Counted from the first letter of the stretch, positions 18,595-29,039 are shown. The stretch is DNA of 64,000 nt from Lachnoclostridium phytofermentans ISDg (GCF_000018685.1 NC_010001.1:266001-330000); one strand, 5' to 3'. The notes: generated by a model from the sequence alone, not told the origin. Translations and numbers: made by a program.

Positions 18595-19221
18595 ATGAGA
18601 TGCACGATGAATAATGCGGACAATTTCTCCTCAGTGGGGAAGGATATATCTTCCAAAGAGGGAGTTCAATCGGAACAAGATAAGATAATCTATCAAAATT
18701 TTTTAGATGGCGATATGGAAGCCTTTGAAGAACTGGTTATTAAACATAAAGATCGTTTAATCTATTTCATACAGCGCTTGGTAAATAATTTGACAATAGC
18801 GGAGGATTTGGCACAGGACGCTTTTGTGGAAGTATTAGTTCATAAAGAACGGTATCATTTTCAGGTGAGTTTTAAAACATATTTGTTTACGATTGGGCGA
18901 AATAAAGCTATAGACTATATACGAAAGAATAAACGGATGATGTTGGTGGAAGATTATCCGGAAAGTTATGATGAAGAAAATCGAATGGAAGAAAATATAA
19001 TTCGAAAAGAAGAGAGTAAACTTTTATATGATGCCATGAAGAAATTAAAGCCAGATTATAAAGCAGCTATTTCACTCATTGATTTAGAGCAAATGTCTTA
19101 TGCAGAGGCTGCCAAGGTTTTAAAGAAAAGTGATGCACAGATGAAAGTTTTAATCTATAGAGCTAGAAAAAGTCTTGCAAAGTTAATGGAAAAGGAGGGC
19201 TACTCCTATGAAAACAAATAG
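18595..19221 (+). CDS. ECF-type RNA polymerase sigma factor
   Basis: A 208-residue sigma-70 family protein with region 2 (DGDMEAFEELVIKHKDRLIYFIQRL...AEDLAQDAFVEVL, residues 35-85) and region 4 (LEQMSYAEAAKVLKKSDAQMKVLIYRARKSL, residues 160-195), with no region 1 or 3. This is the group 4 (ECF) layout for envelope or stress responses. The ATG at 18595 abuts GAGAGG; the ATG at 18607 has better spacing, so the true N-terminus may be four residues shorter. Its 3' end overlaps the next gene by 14 nt, indicating translational coupling to a likely regulator. Confidence 0.88.
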   Translation: MRCTMNNADNFSSVGKDISSKEGVQSEQDKIIYQNFLDGDMEAFEELVIKHKDRLIYFIQRLVNNLTIAEDLAQDAFVEVLVHKERYHFQVSFKTYLFTIGRNKAIDYIRKNKRMMLVEDYPESYDEENRMEENIIRKEESKLLYDAMKKLKPDYKAAISLIDLEQMSYAEAAKVLKKSDAQMKVLIYRARKSLAKLMEKEGYSYENK

Positions 19222-19843
19222 GGAATTTATCGAAGGGATCTATAAAAAAGCAGAATTATTAAGACAGCAGAAAGAGAATTCAAAATCAGAATCTTGGCAT
19301 TTAAGATTTCTTCGTTTTAATCGGGAAAAGAAAAGAGTTCCAGCATTTGCTGCAAGTTTGGCAACATTTGCATTGTTTGCATTGGTTATAATCACTGGTT
19401 CACAAGCTGGTAAGAGCCCAAATATCGACAACATCGAAAACAAGCATTTACGAACAGTAGAGGGACAAAATCCTATTGCTAATGTTTCGGCATATGGTAT
19501 AGATGAAGATGTCTCAAACGAAAATATAAATACTGTTCTAGGCGTGATTACTGAGGTTGTTGATATTCAGAATCAAAAGTATATTAATATTCAGGTTTCC
19601 AAACTACTTTGTGGGGAGGGAACACCAGATTATATTACGATAACAGAGGGTCTACCGCTAACGATTACAACAGAAAGCTTAAAAGAAATGAATGTGATTG
19701 TATCTGTGAAGCCAATTCTAGGACAAGAGGAATATGCGCTGATCGATGAAAACAGCATTTACTTCTATGCAAAAGAAGAAAATAATCAGAATTATTATCA
19801 AGCTATTGATGGAACAATTGTCTCAGAAGATAGTTTTAAATAA
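19208..19843 (+). CDS. single-pass membrane protein, candidate anti-sigma factor
   Basis: A 211-residue protein whose start lies inside the sigma factor gene (14-nt overlap). Residues 1-38 are charged and cytoplasmic. One transmembrane helix follows at about 42-62 (FAASLATFALFALVIITG), and the rest, about 145 residues, should be outside. This topology and the coupling match a membrane anti-sigma factor, although no conserved ZAS-type HxxxCxxC zinc motif is visible. The outer part is beta-rich (VLGVITEVVDIQNQKYINIQVSKL), suggesting a ligand-sensing domain. The role is inferred from context. Confidence 0.65.
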   Translation: MKTNREFIEGIYKKAELLRQQKENSKSESWHLRFLRFNREKKRVPAFAASLATFALFALVIITGSQAGKSPNIDNIENKHLRTVEGQNPIANVSAYGIDEDVSNENINTVLGVITEVVDIQNQKYINIQVSKLLCGEGTPDYITITEGLPLTITTESLKEMNVIVSVKPILGQEEYALIDENSIYFYAKEENNQNYYQAIDGTIVSEDSFK

Positions 19844-19890
19844 TAATTTTGCTGTAAGACCCTGAAAATAATTATTATCGGAGGGGAACG

Positions 19891-21309
19891 ATGGTTTTTA
19901 GTAGTTTACCATTTTTATTTCGGTATTTACCGATTGTTTTAATTTTATATTTTATTGCACCTAGAAAGTATAGGAATGCAGTACTTTTCTTTACAAGTTT
20001 GGTGTTTTATGCATGGGGAGAGCCGATTTATGTTTTGCTTATGCTGTTCTCTACTTTGGTAGATTACACCCATGGTATGTTAGTGCACCATTTTAAACAA
20101 AAAGGTGAAATCACAAAAGCAAAAATCGCTTTATCATCTGCGATGATTATCAATATATCATTACTTGGTTTTTTTAAATATTCTGATTTTGCAATTTCAA
20201 ATATCAATGCATTAACCGGCAGTGATATTGGATTATTAAAATTAGTATTACCAATTGGTATTTCATTTTACACATTCCAGACCATGTCATATACGATTGA
20301 TATATATCGCGGAGAAGCAGAAGTACAGAAAAATATTATATCCTTCGGTGCATATGTGGTACTATTTCCACAATTAATTGCAGGTCCGATTGTACAATAT
20401 AAGACAATTGCGAAACAGCTTCAGGAGCGTAGAGAGGACTTTGATCAGTTTTCTTATGGAGTGCTTCGTTTTATGAGTGGTTTAGGTAAAAAAGTTTTAC
20501 TTGCTAATAATATCGGAATCTTATGGGATAGGATATCAGTAACACCGAATGGTGAATTAACAGTAGTAACTGCATGGTTAGGTATTACTGCATTTGCATT
20601 TCAGATTTATTTTGATTTCTCAGGCTATTCTGATATGGCAATCGGTCTTGGAAATATGTTAGGGTTTCAATTCCTTGAAAACTTTAACTATCCTTATATG
20701 TCAAAAAGTATCACTGAATTTTGGCGTAGATGGCATATCTCCTTAGGAACTTGGTTCCGCGATTATGTTTATATTCCTCTTGGCGGTAACCGCTGTGGAT
20801 TAGGAAAGCAGATTCGTAACATTGCTATTGTATGGTTTTTAACAGGATTTTGGCATGGGGCAAGTTGGAACTTTATCATGTGGGGTGTCTACTTTGGAGT
20901 AATACTTATCCTTGAGAAATTTGTATTGCTTAAATTTTTAAATAAACTCCCGTCATTTCTATCTCATATCTATGCAATTGTCTTAGTCTGGATTGGTTGG
21001 GCTATCTTTGCATTTGATGATTTCTCGAAAGGGATCAATTATATTAAGGCTATGTTTGGCGTAAATACGATCGGATTTATCAATGATAATGCACGATATC
21101 TTCTTATGAACTATGCAATCATTCTCATTGTTCTTATTTTAGGAAGTACAGACTTACCAAAACGAGTTGCGAATCGTTTAGTTGGAGAACATAGTGAGAA
21201 AAAGACAACAGCAGTAGTACAAGGCTTATTTATTGTGGGAGTATTTGTTATCTCCGTTGCATATCTTGTGGATGCTTCCTACAATCCATTCTTGTACTTT
21301 AGATTCTAG
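19891..21309 (+). CDS. MBOAT family O-acyltransferase (AlgI/PatA/DltB-like)
   Basis: A 472-residue polytopic membrane protein of the MBOAT family. The signature region FWRRWHISLGTWFRDYVYIPLGG and the catalytic histidine in FWHGASWNF (near residue 325) are clear. Such proteins move acyl groups, usually acetyl, across the membrane for O-acetylation of exported polysaccharide. The next gene encodes a DHHW/AlgJ-like partner, which completes the typical two-component system. GGAGGGG lies 5 nt before the ATG. It starts 47 nt after the sigma/anti-sigma pair and may be in the same operon. The polymer modified is unknown. Confidence 0.92.
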   Translation: MVFSSLPFLFRYLPIVLILYFIAPRKYRNAVLFFTSLVFYAWGEPIYVLLMLFSTLVDYTHGMLVHHFKQKGEITKAKIALSSAMIINISLLGFFKYSDFAISNINALTGSDIGLLKLVLPIGISFYTFQTMSYTIDIYRGEAEVQKNIISFGAYVVLFPQLIAGPIVQYKTIAKQLQERREDFDQFSYGVLRFMSGLGKKVLLANNIGILWDRISVTPNGELTVVTAWLGITAFAFQIYFDFSGYSDMAIGLGNMLGFQFLENFNYPYMSKSITEFWRRWHISLGTWFRDYVYIPLGGNRCGLGKQIRNIAIVWFLTGFWHGASWNFIMWGVYFGVILILEKFVLLKFLNKLPSFLSHIYAIVLVWIGWAIFAFDDFSKGINYIKAMFGVNTIGFINDNARYLLMNYAIILIVLILGSTDLPKRVANRLVGEHSEKKTTAVVQGLFIVGVFVISVAYLVDASYNPFLYFRF

Positions 21310-21320
21310 GAGGTGAGTGT

Positions 21321-22520
21321 ATGTCAGAAGTGAATAAAAACTTAGAAGCAATACCTAACCCTCCTACCGTCAAGAAAGGTAAGGGGAAGGGGCAACGTGC
21401 AAAGTATAGTAATGTAATTATCTTTTTAGTTTTAATCTATGTATTAACAATAGCTAGCATGGTTAAGCCTGTAAAAGGATATTCTGAAAGTGAAAATAGG
21501 GTACTAGAAGGACGGCCAAAATTCTCTCTGGAATCCTTGTTTAACGGTACTTTTATTAGCAAATATGAAACGTTTGTTACTGACCAGTTTGTATCTCGAG
21601 ATGCTTGGATAGGAATTAAGACCAGAACTGAACTAGCAATGTTGAAAAAAGATATCAATGGAGTATATATAGGAAAAGATGGCTACTTAATCGAGAAGGT
21701 AGACAATTCAGACCTTGAGATGGAACAAGTGAATCGTAACGAGAAGAGATTGTATGCTTTTATTAATAAGTATAAAGAACAACTTGGTGATGAGCATGTA
21801 TTTGCAATGATAGCTCCAACTGCGTTTGAGATATTAAAAGATAAGTTACCACCGTATGCATCTGGATTTGATCAAGGAGCATTTCTTGATCGATTGGATG
21901 AGGCATTAGCAAACCAGTTTATTGATCTAAGGGAAACACTTACAGAGCATAAGAAGGACTATATATTCTATCGAACCGACCATCACTGGACTACCTTAGG
22001 GGCTTATTATGCTTATGTAGAATGGGCTAATAAAATCGGTGAGACACCAATGAGTCAAGATGAATTTGAGATTAAGAAAATATCAAATGATTTCTTAGGA
22101 ACCATTTATTCTAAGATTAATCTAAAATTATCCTCGGATGATATGTATCTATATGATTCGGGTAAAAATTATACGGTCGAGTATAATATGGATGGGGTAA
22201 AAAAGAATAGCTTATATGAAATGAGCCATTTGGATACCAAAGATAAATATTCTGTTTATTTAGGTGGTAATAATCCTGTCGTTAAGATTGATTCTGATAA
22301 TCATAACGGTAAAAAGTTATTGATTATTAAGGATTCTTACGCACATTCATTTGCACCGTTTGCTGCAAACCATTTTGAAACTACTTATATGGTAGATTTA
22401 CGTTATTTTAATATGCCTATGTCTCGTTTTATTGAAGAAAATGGAATTACGGACGTATTAGTTTTATATAATGTGAATACTTATGTGAAAGAAAAAAGTC
22501 TTGATAATATGGTAAGATAA
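21321..22520 (+). CDS. DHHW family protein (AlgJ/AlgX-like SGNH acetyltransferase partner)
   Basis: A 399-residue protein with a short cytoplasmic N-terminus, one membrane anchor (VIIFLVLIYVLTIASMV, about residues 31-47) and a large outer domain. It contains YRTDHHWTTLGAY, the DHHW motif of the AlgJ/AlgX family, and a later KDSYAHSF with the likely catalytic serine. The gene starts 11 nt after the MBOAT stop with AGGAGGTGAG. The pair should transfer acetyl groups from the MBOAT pore to a cell-envelope polymer. Its stop codon lies within the first unit of the 41-bp array that follows. Confidence 0.9.
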   Translation: MSEVNKNLEAIPNPPTVKKGKGKGQRAKYSNVIIFLVLIYVLTIASMVKPVKGYSESENRVLEGRPKFSLESLFNGTFISKYETFVTDQFVSRDAWIGIKTRTELAMLKKDINGVYIGKDGYLIEKVDNSDLEMEQVNRNEKRLYAFINKYKEQLGDEHVFAMIAPTAFEILKDKLPPYASGFDQGAFLDRLDEALANQFIDLRETLTEHKKDYIFYRTDHHWTTLGAYYAYVEWANKIGETPMSQDEFEIKKISNDFLGTIYSKINLKLSSDDMYLYDSGKNYTVEYNMDGVKKNSLYEMSHLDTKDKYSVYLGGNNPVVKIDSDNHNGKKLLIIKDSYAHSFAPFAANHFETTYMVDLRYFNMPMSRFIEENGITDVLVLYNVNTYVKEKSLDNMVR

Positions 22521-22641
22521 TAGAACTTATGATTACCGGAACATGTTTTGGGTTCCGATAATAGAACTTATGATTGCCGGAACACGTTTTTGGTTCCGAT
22601 AATAAAACTTATGATTATCGGAACATGTTTTTGTTCCGACA
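22516..22641 (+). repeat. three tandem 41-bp hairpin repeats after the DHHW gene
   Basis: Units start at 22519, 22560 and 22601, exactly 41 bp apart. Each contains AATARAACTTATGATT and a hairpin CGGAAC/GTTCCG. The first unit includes the stop codon of the DHHW gene (AGATAA). No T runs follow, so these are not simple terminators. Confidence 0.85.
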
Positions 22642-22661
22642 ATGGATATACGAGAATAAAA

Positions 22662-22697
22662 AAATAACAGAAAGCGAAGCGCTTTCTGTTATTTTTT
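22662..22697. terminator. bidirectional terminator, GCGAAGC family
   Basis: AATAACAGAAAGCG and CGCTTTCTGTTATT form a long hairpin tipped by GCGAAGC-like sequence, with A and T tracts outside. It serves the converging DHHW and plsC genes and touches the plsC stop. Confidence 0.85.
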
Positions 22698-23409
22698 ATT
22701 CTTGAGCAAATTTTGCAATCGTTTCTTTAATCATATTTTCAACCAACTCAGCAATCTCAGTAGATTTCATTCCCTTATAATCGTCATAATAAAGTGGTTT
22801 TAAATAATGAATTTGAACGGTGATTTTCTTAATAGAATTTGTATCGAAAGCCTTGAAGGCGTCAATCAACGCTACTGGTACAATTGGACAACGAGCATTC
22901 ATTGCACTCTTAAAGCTACCGCCTTTAAATTCTCCAATTTGATTTCCATTTTTACTTCTAGTACCTTCCGCAAAAATAACAAAATTCTCGCCACCCTTTA
23001 CACGAGTGGTCATATTTTTAATTACAGTCATAGACTGACGGATATCTTCGCGGTCGATAATCTCAGCCTGTAACAATTTAATTACGTCACGAAGGAAAAA
23101 GATGTCTTTCACTTCTTTTTTCATTACAGTAACAAAAGGACGTTCATGAGTTTCCAAAAACGCAAGTGCATCAAAAAGACCTTGGTGGTTTGGGAATAGG
23201 ATGTATCCATCTTCCTTCGGAAGATTCTCTAATCCGTGGCAATCAATTGTTACCCGACCTCTACGGTTAGCAACCGGTGCATTTTTATGAAGCCATGCAT
23301 AACGTTCAAAACGGTCATGCTTTTCTATGTTACACAATCGTTTTAATTGAAAAAACCAGATGGGTAAATTGAAAAAGCTACGTAAAAGCATGAGAAGAAT
23401 TCTCTTCAT
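22696..23409 (-). CDS. plsC: 1-acyl-sn-glycerol-3-phosphate acyltransferase family protein
   Basis: A 237-residue PlsC-type acyltransferase. Motif I appears as NHQGLFD (H-X4-D catalytic pair) and motif III as FAEGTRSKNG, with PIVPVALI as motif IV. It should acylate lysophosphatidic acid at the membrane in phospholipid synthesis. A hydrophobic N-terminal stretch (ILLMLLRSFFNLPIWFF) would hold it at the membrane. The start has GGAAGGGAG about 6 nt upstream. It lies immediately downstream of rpoD on the minus strand, separated by hairpins at 23447-23495. A related lysophospholipid acyltransferase cannot be excluded. Confidence 0.88.
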   Translation of the reverse strand: MKRILLMLLRSFFNLPIWFFQLKRLCNIEKHDRFERYAWLHKNAPVANRRGRVTIDCHGLENLPKEDGYILFPNHQGLFDALAFLETHERPFVTVMKKEVKDIFFLRDVIKLLQAEIIDREDIRQSMTVIKNMTTRVKGGENFVIFAEGTRSKNGNQIGEFKGGSFKSAMNARCPIVPVALIDAFKAFDTNSIKKITVQIHYLKPLYYDDYKGMKSTEIAELVENMIKETIAKFAQE

Positions 23410-23446
23410 ACGATTGCTCCCTTCCTATTAAAATAAACTTATCAGA

Positions 23447-23495
23447 AGTCGCGAAGCAAATTCTGATGAAAGGTGCGTTTTTTGCACCGTCAATA
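23447..23495 (-). terminator. two hairpins after rpoD
   Basis: ATCAGAA/TTCTGAT encloses a GCGAAGC tip (23449-23475), and GGTGC/GCACC flanks a T6 loop (23474-23492). They lie between rpoD and plsC and may separate or attenuate the two minus-strand genes. Confidence 0.5.
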
Positions 23496-23501
23496 ACTAA
23501 C

Positions 23502-24617
23502 TTAGTTTAGTTCATAACCCTTTAACATCCGTGCGCGACTTGGATGTCTTAATTTACGAAGTGCTTTTGCTTCAATCTGACGGATACGTTCTCTGGTAAC
23601 GTTAAATTCTTTACCAACTTCTTCTAAAGTACGACTTCTTCCATCTTGTAAACCAAAACGTAGTATTAAAACTCGTTGTTCACGCTCGGTTAATGTATCT
23701 AGTAGTTTTGATATCTGGTCTTGTAAAACGGCATAGGATGCAGCATCTTCTGGTCCCATAATTGTATCATCTTTGATGAAATCACCAAGATGGCTATCGT
23801 CCTCTTCACCGATTGGTGTATCGAGGGAGATTGGGTCTGCAGATACCTTAAGAATTTCACGTACCTTTTCAATAGGGAGATTCATTGCATCTGCAAGTTC
23901 CTGTTCGCTAGGCTCACGTCCTAATTCTTGGAGAAGATTTCTTGATACTCGATATGTCTTATTGATAACTTCTGACATATGTACCGGTATACGTATGGTA
24001 CGAGACTGGTCAGCAATGGATCTTGTGATTGCTTGACGAATCCACCAAGTTGCGTAGGTACTAAATTTATAACCTTTGTTATAATCGAATTTGTCAACTG
24101 CTTTGATAAGTCCTAAATTTCCTTCTTGAATTAAATCAAGGAAAGAAAGTCCTCTTCCTACATATCGTTTTGCGATGCTGACTACTAATCGAAGGTTTGA
24201 TTCGGCAAGGATCTGCTTTGCCATATTATCTCCAGCTTCAATTTTTTTAGCAAGCTCAATTTCTTCTGCTACAGAGAGAAGAGGGTAGCTACCGATTTCT
24301 TTAAGATATTGTTTTACTGGGTCGTCAGAAATGGTTGACGTCATAGCAGATAGATCTTCTGTATCACCTATCATATCAGAATCATCTTCTAATTCGAGTA
24401 GGGCATCCTCGTTAGGCTCGTCCTCATCCGTCGGATTAAGCACAACAATATTGTTTGCCTCAAGGTACTCATATATTTTATCAATCTGACGTACATTCAG
24501 ATTTAATTCTTTAAAGAAATCATTCACTTTATCAACTTCGATGACACCTTTATTATCATTCGCAAATGCAATTAATTCTTTCAGGCGTGCTTCAAAGGTA
24601 TTTACTTGTTCTTCCAT
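23502..24617 (-). CDS. rpoD: RNA polymerase primary sigma factor (sigma-A, RpoD)
   Basis: A 371-residue housekeeping sigma factor. Region 1.1-like sequence is at the N-terminus, then region 1.2 ([17 protein letters not shown]), region 2 with the -10-recognising helix ([23 protein letters not shown]), region 3 and region 4 ([28 protein letters not shown]). It directs polymerase to the TTGACA/TATAAT promoters seen throughout this window. Length equals that of Bacillus SigA. The start ATG has GGAGG 8 nt upstream. A minus-strand -10 TATAAT at 24669-24674 probably drives it. dnaG, the usual neighbour, is not adjacent. Confidence 0.97.
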   Translation of the reverse strand: MEEQVNTFEARLKELIAFANDNKGVIEVDKVNDFFKELNLNVRQIDKIYEYLEANNIVVLNPTDEDEPNEDALLELEDDSDMIGDTEDLSAMTSTISDDPVKQYLKEIGSYPLLSVAEEIELAKKIEAGDNMAKQILAESNLRLVVSIAKRYVGRGLSFLDLIQEGNLGLIKAVDKFDYNKGYKFSTYATWWIRQAITRSIADQSRTIRIPVHMSEVINKTYRVSRNLLQELGREPSEQELADAMNLPIEKVREILKVSADPISLDTPIGEEDDSHLGDFIKDDTIMGPEDAASYAVLQDQISKLLDTLTEREQRVLILRFGLQDGRSRTLEEVGKEFNVTRERIRQIEAKALRKLRHPSRARMLKGYELN

Positions 24618-24668
24618 GAGAAGGACCTCCAGTATTTTCGTCTTGGGCGAAAAAAGTCACCAAACAAC

Positions 24669-24697
24669 ATTATATCACAGAGTATGTCCGTTGGGAA
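24669..24697 (-). promoter_or_regulatory. probable rpoD promoter
   Basis: Minus-strand TATAAT (24669-24674) with a weak TTCCCA at 17 nt spacing, about 50 nt upstream of the rpoD start. Confidence 0.45.
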
Positions 24698-24808
24698 TAA
24701 AATCTTTTCAAAAGCAATTTCAAATATCTGGAAGTGACTTGCTTTCCTATGATAAAATATGGTAAAACACAATATATAGTAGTAAATTATGGAATCAACT
24801 CCAATATG

Positions 24809-24837
24809 TTGACTAGTTTAAAAGTATGGGGTATAAT
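24809..24837 (+). promoter_or_regulatory. strong sigma-A promoter with no gene behind it
   Basis: TTGACT (24809-24814), a 17-nt spacer and TATAAT (24832-24837). It points away from rpoD into a 250-nt interval that ends at a terminator. A second, weaker set (TTGACA at 24948, AAGAAT at 24971, 17-nt spacer) lies inside the interval. Confidence 0.7.
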
Positions 24838-24843
24838 TTTTTA

Positions 24844-25117
24844 TGTCGATATGACATGTCGAGCAAATACACGAAAGAGAAAACATCGTCTGGTAAAGTT
24901 ACATAGGATGTATGTGAAAACGACAAACCGTATTGTACTTTTTAGATTTGACAAAATACAAATGACAAAGAAGAATTGATGACGTCATTACCAAAAGATA
25001 CGAAAGAGAAATAACGAAAGTTATAAAGTACTTTAATAAGGAAGAATTCAAGAATTCACTAAACTAGTAAGACCAACCACAAGGGGCTGCCACTGAAAAG
25101 TGGCAGTTTCTTTTATT
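24844..25117 (+). ncRNA. candidate small RNA between rpoD and rpsL
   Basis: A promoter at 24809 and the terminator at 25087 bound an interval of about 270 nt with no credible coding sequence. The only ORF is lysine/arginine-rich, starts before the promoter or lacks a ribosome binding site. The transcript would contain the palindrome TGACGTCA and end in a very stable GAAA-tetraloop hairpin. I cannot assign it to 6S RNA or another known family by eye. Confidence 0.5.
25087..25117 (+). terminator. strong intrinsic terminator with GAAA tetraloop
   Basis: CTGCCACT-GAAA-AGTGGCAG followed by TTTCTTTTATTT. It is directional (no A tract upstream), so it ends a plus-strand transcript. Another GCGAAGC-family hairpin follows at about 25121-25157. 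Confidence 0.85.
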
Positions 25118-25273
25118 TCGTAGCAAGGAAAAATTCGCAAAGCGTGCTTTTCTTTGTTCAAAATAGTTTTGATAGTTTTTGCAGAGTTCTTTCTATCTAA
25201 ATGGTTTATTTACAAGATTACCAATTTTAATACAAAATGGCATGAAAAATAAGTAGGTTACGGTAAAATAACC

Positions 25274-25302
25274 TTGACAACAAAGTTAGATGGAAGTATA
25301 AT
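25274..25302 (+). promoter_or_regulatory. sigma-A promoter of the str operon (rpsL)
   Basis: TTGACA (25274-25279), exactly 17 nt, TATAAT (25297-25302): a full consensus promoter, as expected for ribosomal protein genes. Confidence 0.85.
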
Positions 25303-25401
25303 CAACTCTGCGTGCATTAAATGCATGTGAAAAAATTTACGCAGATCAGTCTGCATAAGCAACCACGAATTTTCGAATACTTATCAGGAGGTGAAAAATT
25401 A

Positions 25402-25824
25402 ATGCCAACATTCAACCAGTTAGTAAGAAAAGGCAGAAAGACTATGGAGAAGAATTCTCAGGCTCCAGCGTTACAAAAAGGATTTAACTCCTTAAGAAAG
25501 AAAACGACAGATGCATCCGCTCCACAAAAGAGAGGTGTGTGTACTGCAGTTAGAACGGCTACACCTAAGAAGCCTAACTCAGCGCTTAGAAAGATTGCCA
25601 GAGTTCGTTTAAGTAACGGAATTGAAGTAACAAGCTATATCCCAGGTGAAGGCCACAACCTTCAGGAGCATAGTGTTGTTCTGATCAGAGGTGGTAGAGT
25701 AAAGGACCTTCCAGGTACAAGATATCATATCGTCAGAGGTACACTTGATACAGCAGGTGTTGCAAAGAGAAGACAGGCTCGTTCCAAATACGGAGCTAAG
25801 AGACCTAAAGAAGCAAAGAAATAA
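25402..25824 (+). CDS. rpsL: 30S ribosomal protein S12
   Basis: A 140-residue S12 protein of the small-subunit decoding centre. The motifs [14 protein letters not shown] and [25 protein letters not shown] are diagnostic. The lysines linked to streptomycin resistance (in PKKPNS and in the GRVKDLPG loop) are wild type. I chose the ATG at 25402 after CAGGAGGTG; a longer ORF from 25321 would add residues unlike any S12. It is the first gene of the str operon, with a consensus promoter 100 nt upstream. Confidence 0.98.
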   Translation: MPTFNQLVRKGRKTMEKNSQAPALQKGFNSLRKKTTDASAPQKRGVCTAVRTATPKKPNSALRKIARVRLSNGIEVTSYIPGEGHNLQEHSVVLIRGGRVKDLPGTRYHIVRGTLDTAGVAKRRQARSKYGAKRPKEAKK

Positions 25825-26002
25825 TTTCTCATTACTAATTTGTTGCAACAAGTTTAGCTTGTATGAAGTAAAACTGTTGTTTCGTAGCGTAAGCTACATT
25901 GGAATGCCGGGTTAATTTTTTATTTCGAAGACAAACAACTCCCCTGTGGTTGCGGTATGTTGGATTTGAAAATAGATATTAAACTGAGCATGAACACAGT
26001 AA

Positions 26003-26750
<748 letters not shown>

Positions 26751-26843
26751 TTGTGTGAATTTTTGTTAAACTCGAAGTTTATATTTACGATTGACCCTGT
26801 AATGTATGGGGTTCAATTGCTAAGAATTAAGGAGGAATTATCC

Positions 26844-28961
26844 TTGGCTGGAAGAGAATACCCATTAGAGAGAACAAGAAACATTGGTATTATGGCTCAT
26901 ATTGATGCTGGTAAGACAACTCTATCAGAGCGTATCTTATACTATACTGGTGTTAACTACAAAATCGGTGATACTCATGAAGGTACTGCTACCATGGACT
27001 GGATGGAGCAGGAACAAGAAAGAGGTATCACAATTACTTCAGCCGCTACAACATGTCACTGGACATTAGAGCTTGAGCATAAGAAAGCTCCAGGTGCATT
27101 AGAGCATCGTATCAACCTCATTGATACTCCAGGACACGTTGACTTTACTGTCGAAGTAGAGCGTTCATTACGTGTACTTGATAGTGCGGTTGGTGTATTT
27201 TGTGCTAAGGGTGGTGTAGAGCCACAGTCTGAAACCGTATGGCGTCAGGCAGATAAGTACAACGTACCAAGAATGGCATTTGTTAACAAAATGGACATTT
27301 CTGGTGCAAACTTTTTTAACGTTGTAGACATGATTAAGAGCAGATTAGGTAAGAATGCAGTACCAATTCAATTACCAATCGGCAAAGAAGACACATTTAA
27401 GGGAGTTATCGATCTTTTCGAGATGAAAGCTTATTATTATCTTGATGATAAGGGCGAGCAAATCGAAATCAAAGAGATTCCTGATGATATGAAGGATCAA
27501 GCTGAAGAGTACAGAGCAGCTATGATTGAATCTATCTGTGAAACAGATGACGATTTAATTGAAGCATTCTTAGAGGGTAATGAGCCTTCCAATGAAGAGC
27601 TTAAGAAAGCTTTAAGAAACGCTACAATTAGTGTTCAAATCATTCCTGTACTTTGCGGTTCCGCATATAGAAATAAAGGTGTTCAGAAGTTACTTGATGC
27701 TGTTATCGAATTCATGCCAGCTCCTACTGATATTGAAGATATCAAAGGTTTTGATGAGGAAGGTAACGAAATTCATAGAATTTCTTCTGACGAAGAGCCT
27801 TTTGCAGCTTTAGCATTCAAGATTATGGCTGACCCATTCGTTGGTAAGCTCGCATTCTTCCGTGTATATTCTGGTACATTAAACGCAGGTTCTTATGTAC
27901 TCAATGCTACAAAGAATAAGAAAGAGCGTGTTGGTCGTATTCTTCAGATGCATGCAAACAAGAGAGAAGACCTTGATAAGGTTTACTCTGGTGATATCGC
28001 AGCTGCTGTTGGTTTTAAGTTCACTTCAACAGGTGATACTATTTGTGATGAGAAACATCCAGTAGTCCTTGAGGCTATGGAGTTCCCAGAACCAGTTATC
28101 GACGTTGCTATTGAGCCTAAAACAAAAGCAGGTCAGGATAAGATGGGTGAAGCTTTAGCAAAACTTGCAGAAGAAGATCCAACATTCCGTGTTCGTACGA
28201 ATGAAGAGACAGGACAGACAATTATCGCAGGTATGGGTGAGCTTCACCTTGAGATTATTGTTGACCGTCTTCTTCGTGAATTTAAAGTAGAAGCTAACGT
28301 AGGTGCACCTCAGGTTGCTTACAAGGAAGGCTTCACTAAAGAAGTTGATATCGATAGCAAATATGCAAAACAGTCTGGTGGTCGTGGTCAGTATGGTCAC
28401 TGTAAAGTTAAGTTTAGTCCAATGGACGTTAACGGTGAGAAGGTTTTCGAATTCGTATCTACTGTAGTTGGTGGTGCTATTCCTAAGGAATATATCCCAG
28501 CTGTTCAGGCAGGTATTGAAGATGCAATGAAGTGCGGTGTACTTGGTGGTTACCCAGTACTCGGTGTTCGTGCAAATTGTTACGATGGTTCTTACCATGA
28601 AGTAGACTCTAACGAAATGGCATTTAAGATCGCTGGTTCCATGGCATTTAAAGATGCTATGCATAAAGCAGGCCCAATTCTTTTAGAGCCTATCATGAGA
28701 GTAGAAGTTACTGTACCAGATGATTACATGGGTGATGTTATCGGTGATATCAGCTCCCGTCGTGGTCGTATCGAAGGTACAGAAGATAACAACGGATCTA
28801 AGATTATTCGCGGATTTGTGCCATTGTCCGAAATGTTTGGTTATTCCACAACACTTCGTTCTAAGACACAGGGTCGTGGTGCTTACTCCATGTTCTTCTC
28901 CACTTATGAGCCAGTTCCAAAGAACGTTCAGGAAAAGGTTCTCAGCAATAAAACAAAGTAA
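26844..28961 (+). CDS. fusA: elongation factor G
   Basis: A 705-residue translational GTPase that drives ribosomal translocation and, with RRF, recycling. G1 (AHIDAGKTT), G2 region ([10 protein letters not shown]), G3 (DTPGHVDF) and G4 (NKMD) are in place, followed by domains II to V. I choose the TTG at 26844 (reading [22 protein letters not shown]), which has AAGGAGG 9 nt upstream and matches the usual EF-G start; the open frame extends 31 codons further upstream without support. It is the third gene of the str operon, separated from rpsG by a tandem array of rpsG origin. Confidence 0.97.
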
Positions 28962-29039
28962 TTTAAGTTCGATGGAGGGTGTACTTTCTAGTACATTCTT
29001 CCATTGATATAAATATAAGCCAAGCGTATTTTTTTATAC

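Noticed and set aside
24734..24979. 81-codon ORF between rpoD and rpsL
   Set aside because: Its start precedes the strong promoter at 24809 and no ribosome binding site is present; the internal ATG at 24851 also lacks one. The region is better read as a non-coding transcript.
25321..25401. N-terminal extension of rpsL
   Set aside because: The longer frame lacks a ribosome binding site at its start and adds residues absent from S12 proteins; CAGGAGGTG sits just before the ATG at 25402.
26751..26843. Upstream start for fusA
   Set aside because: The extra 31 codons fall in the end of the rpsG-derived array and are not EF-G-like; AAGGAGG places the start at TTG 26844.
28155..28664. 169-codon ORF on the minus strand inside fusA
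   Set aside because: It is fully antisense to the conserved EF-G gene, has no ribosome binding site and its protein is unlike any family; it reflects codon use of fusA.
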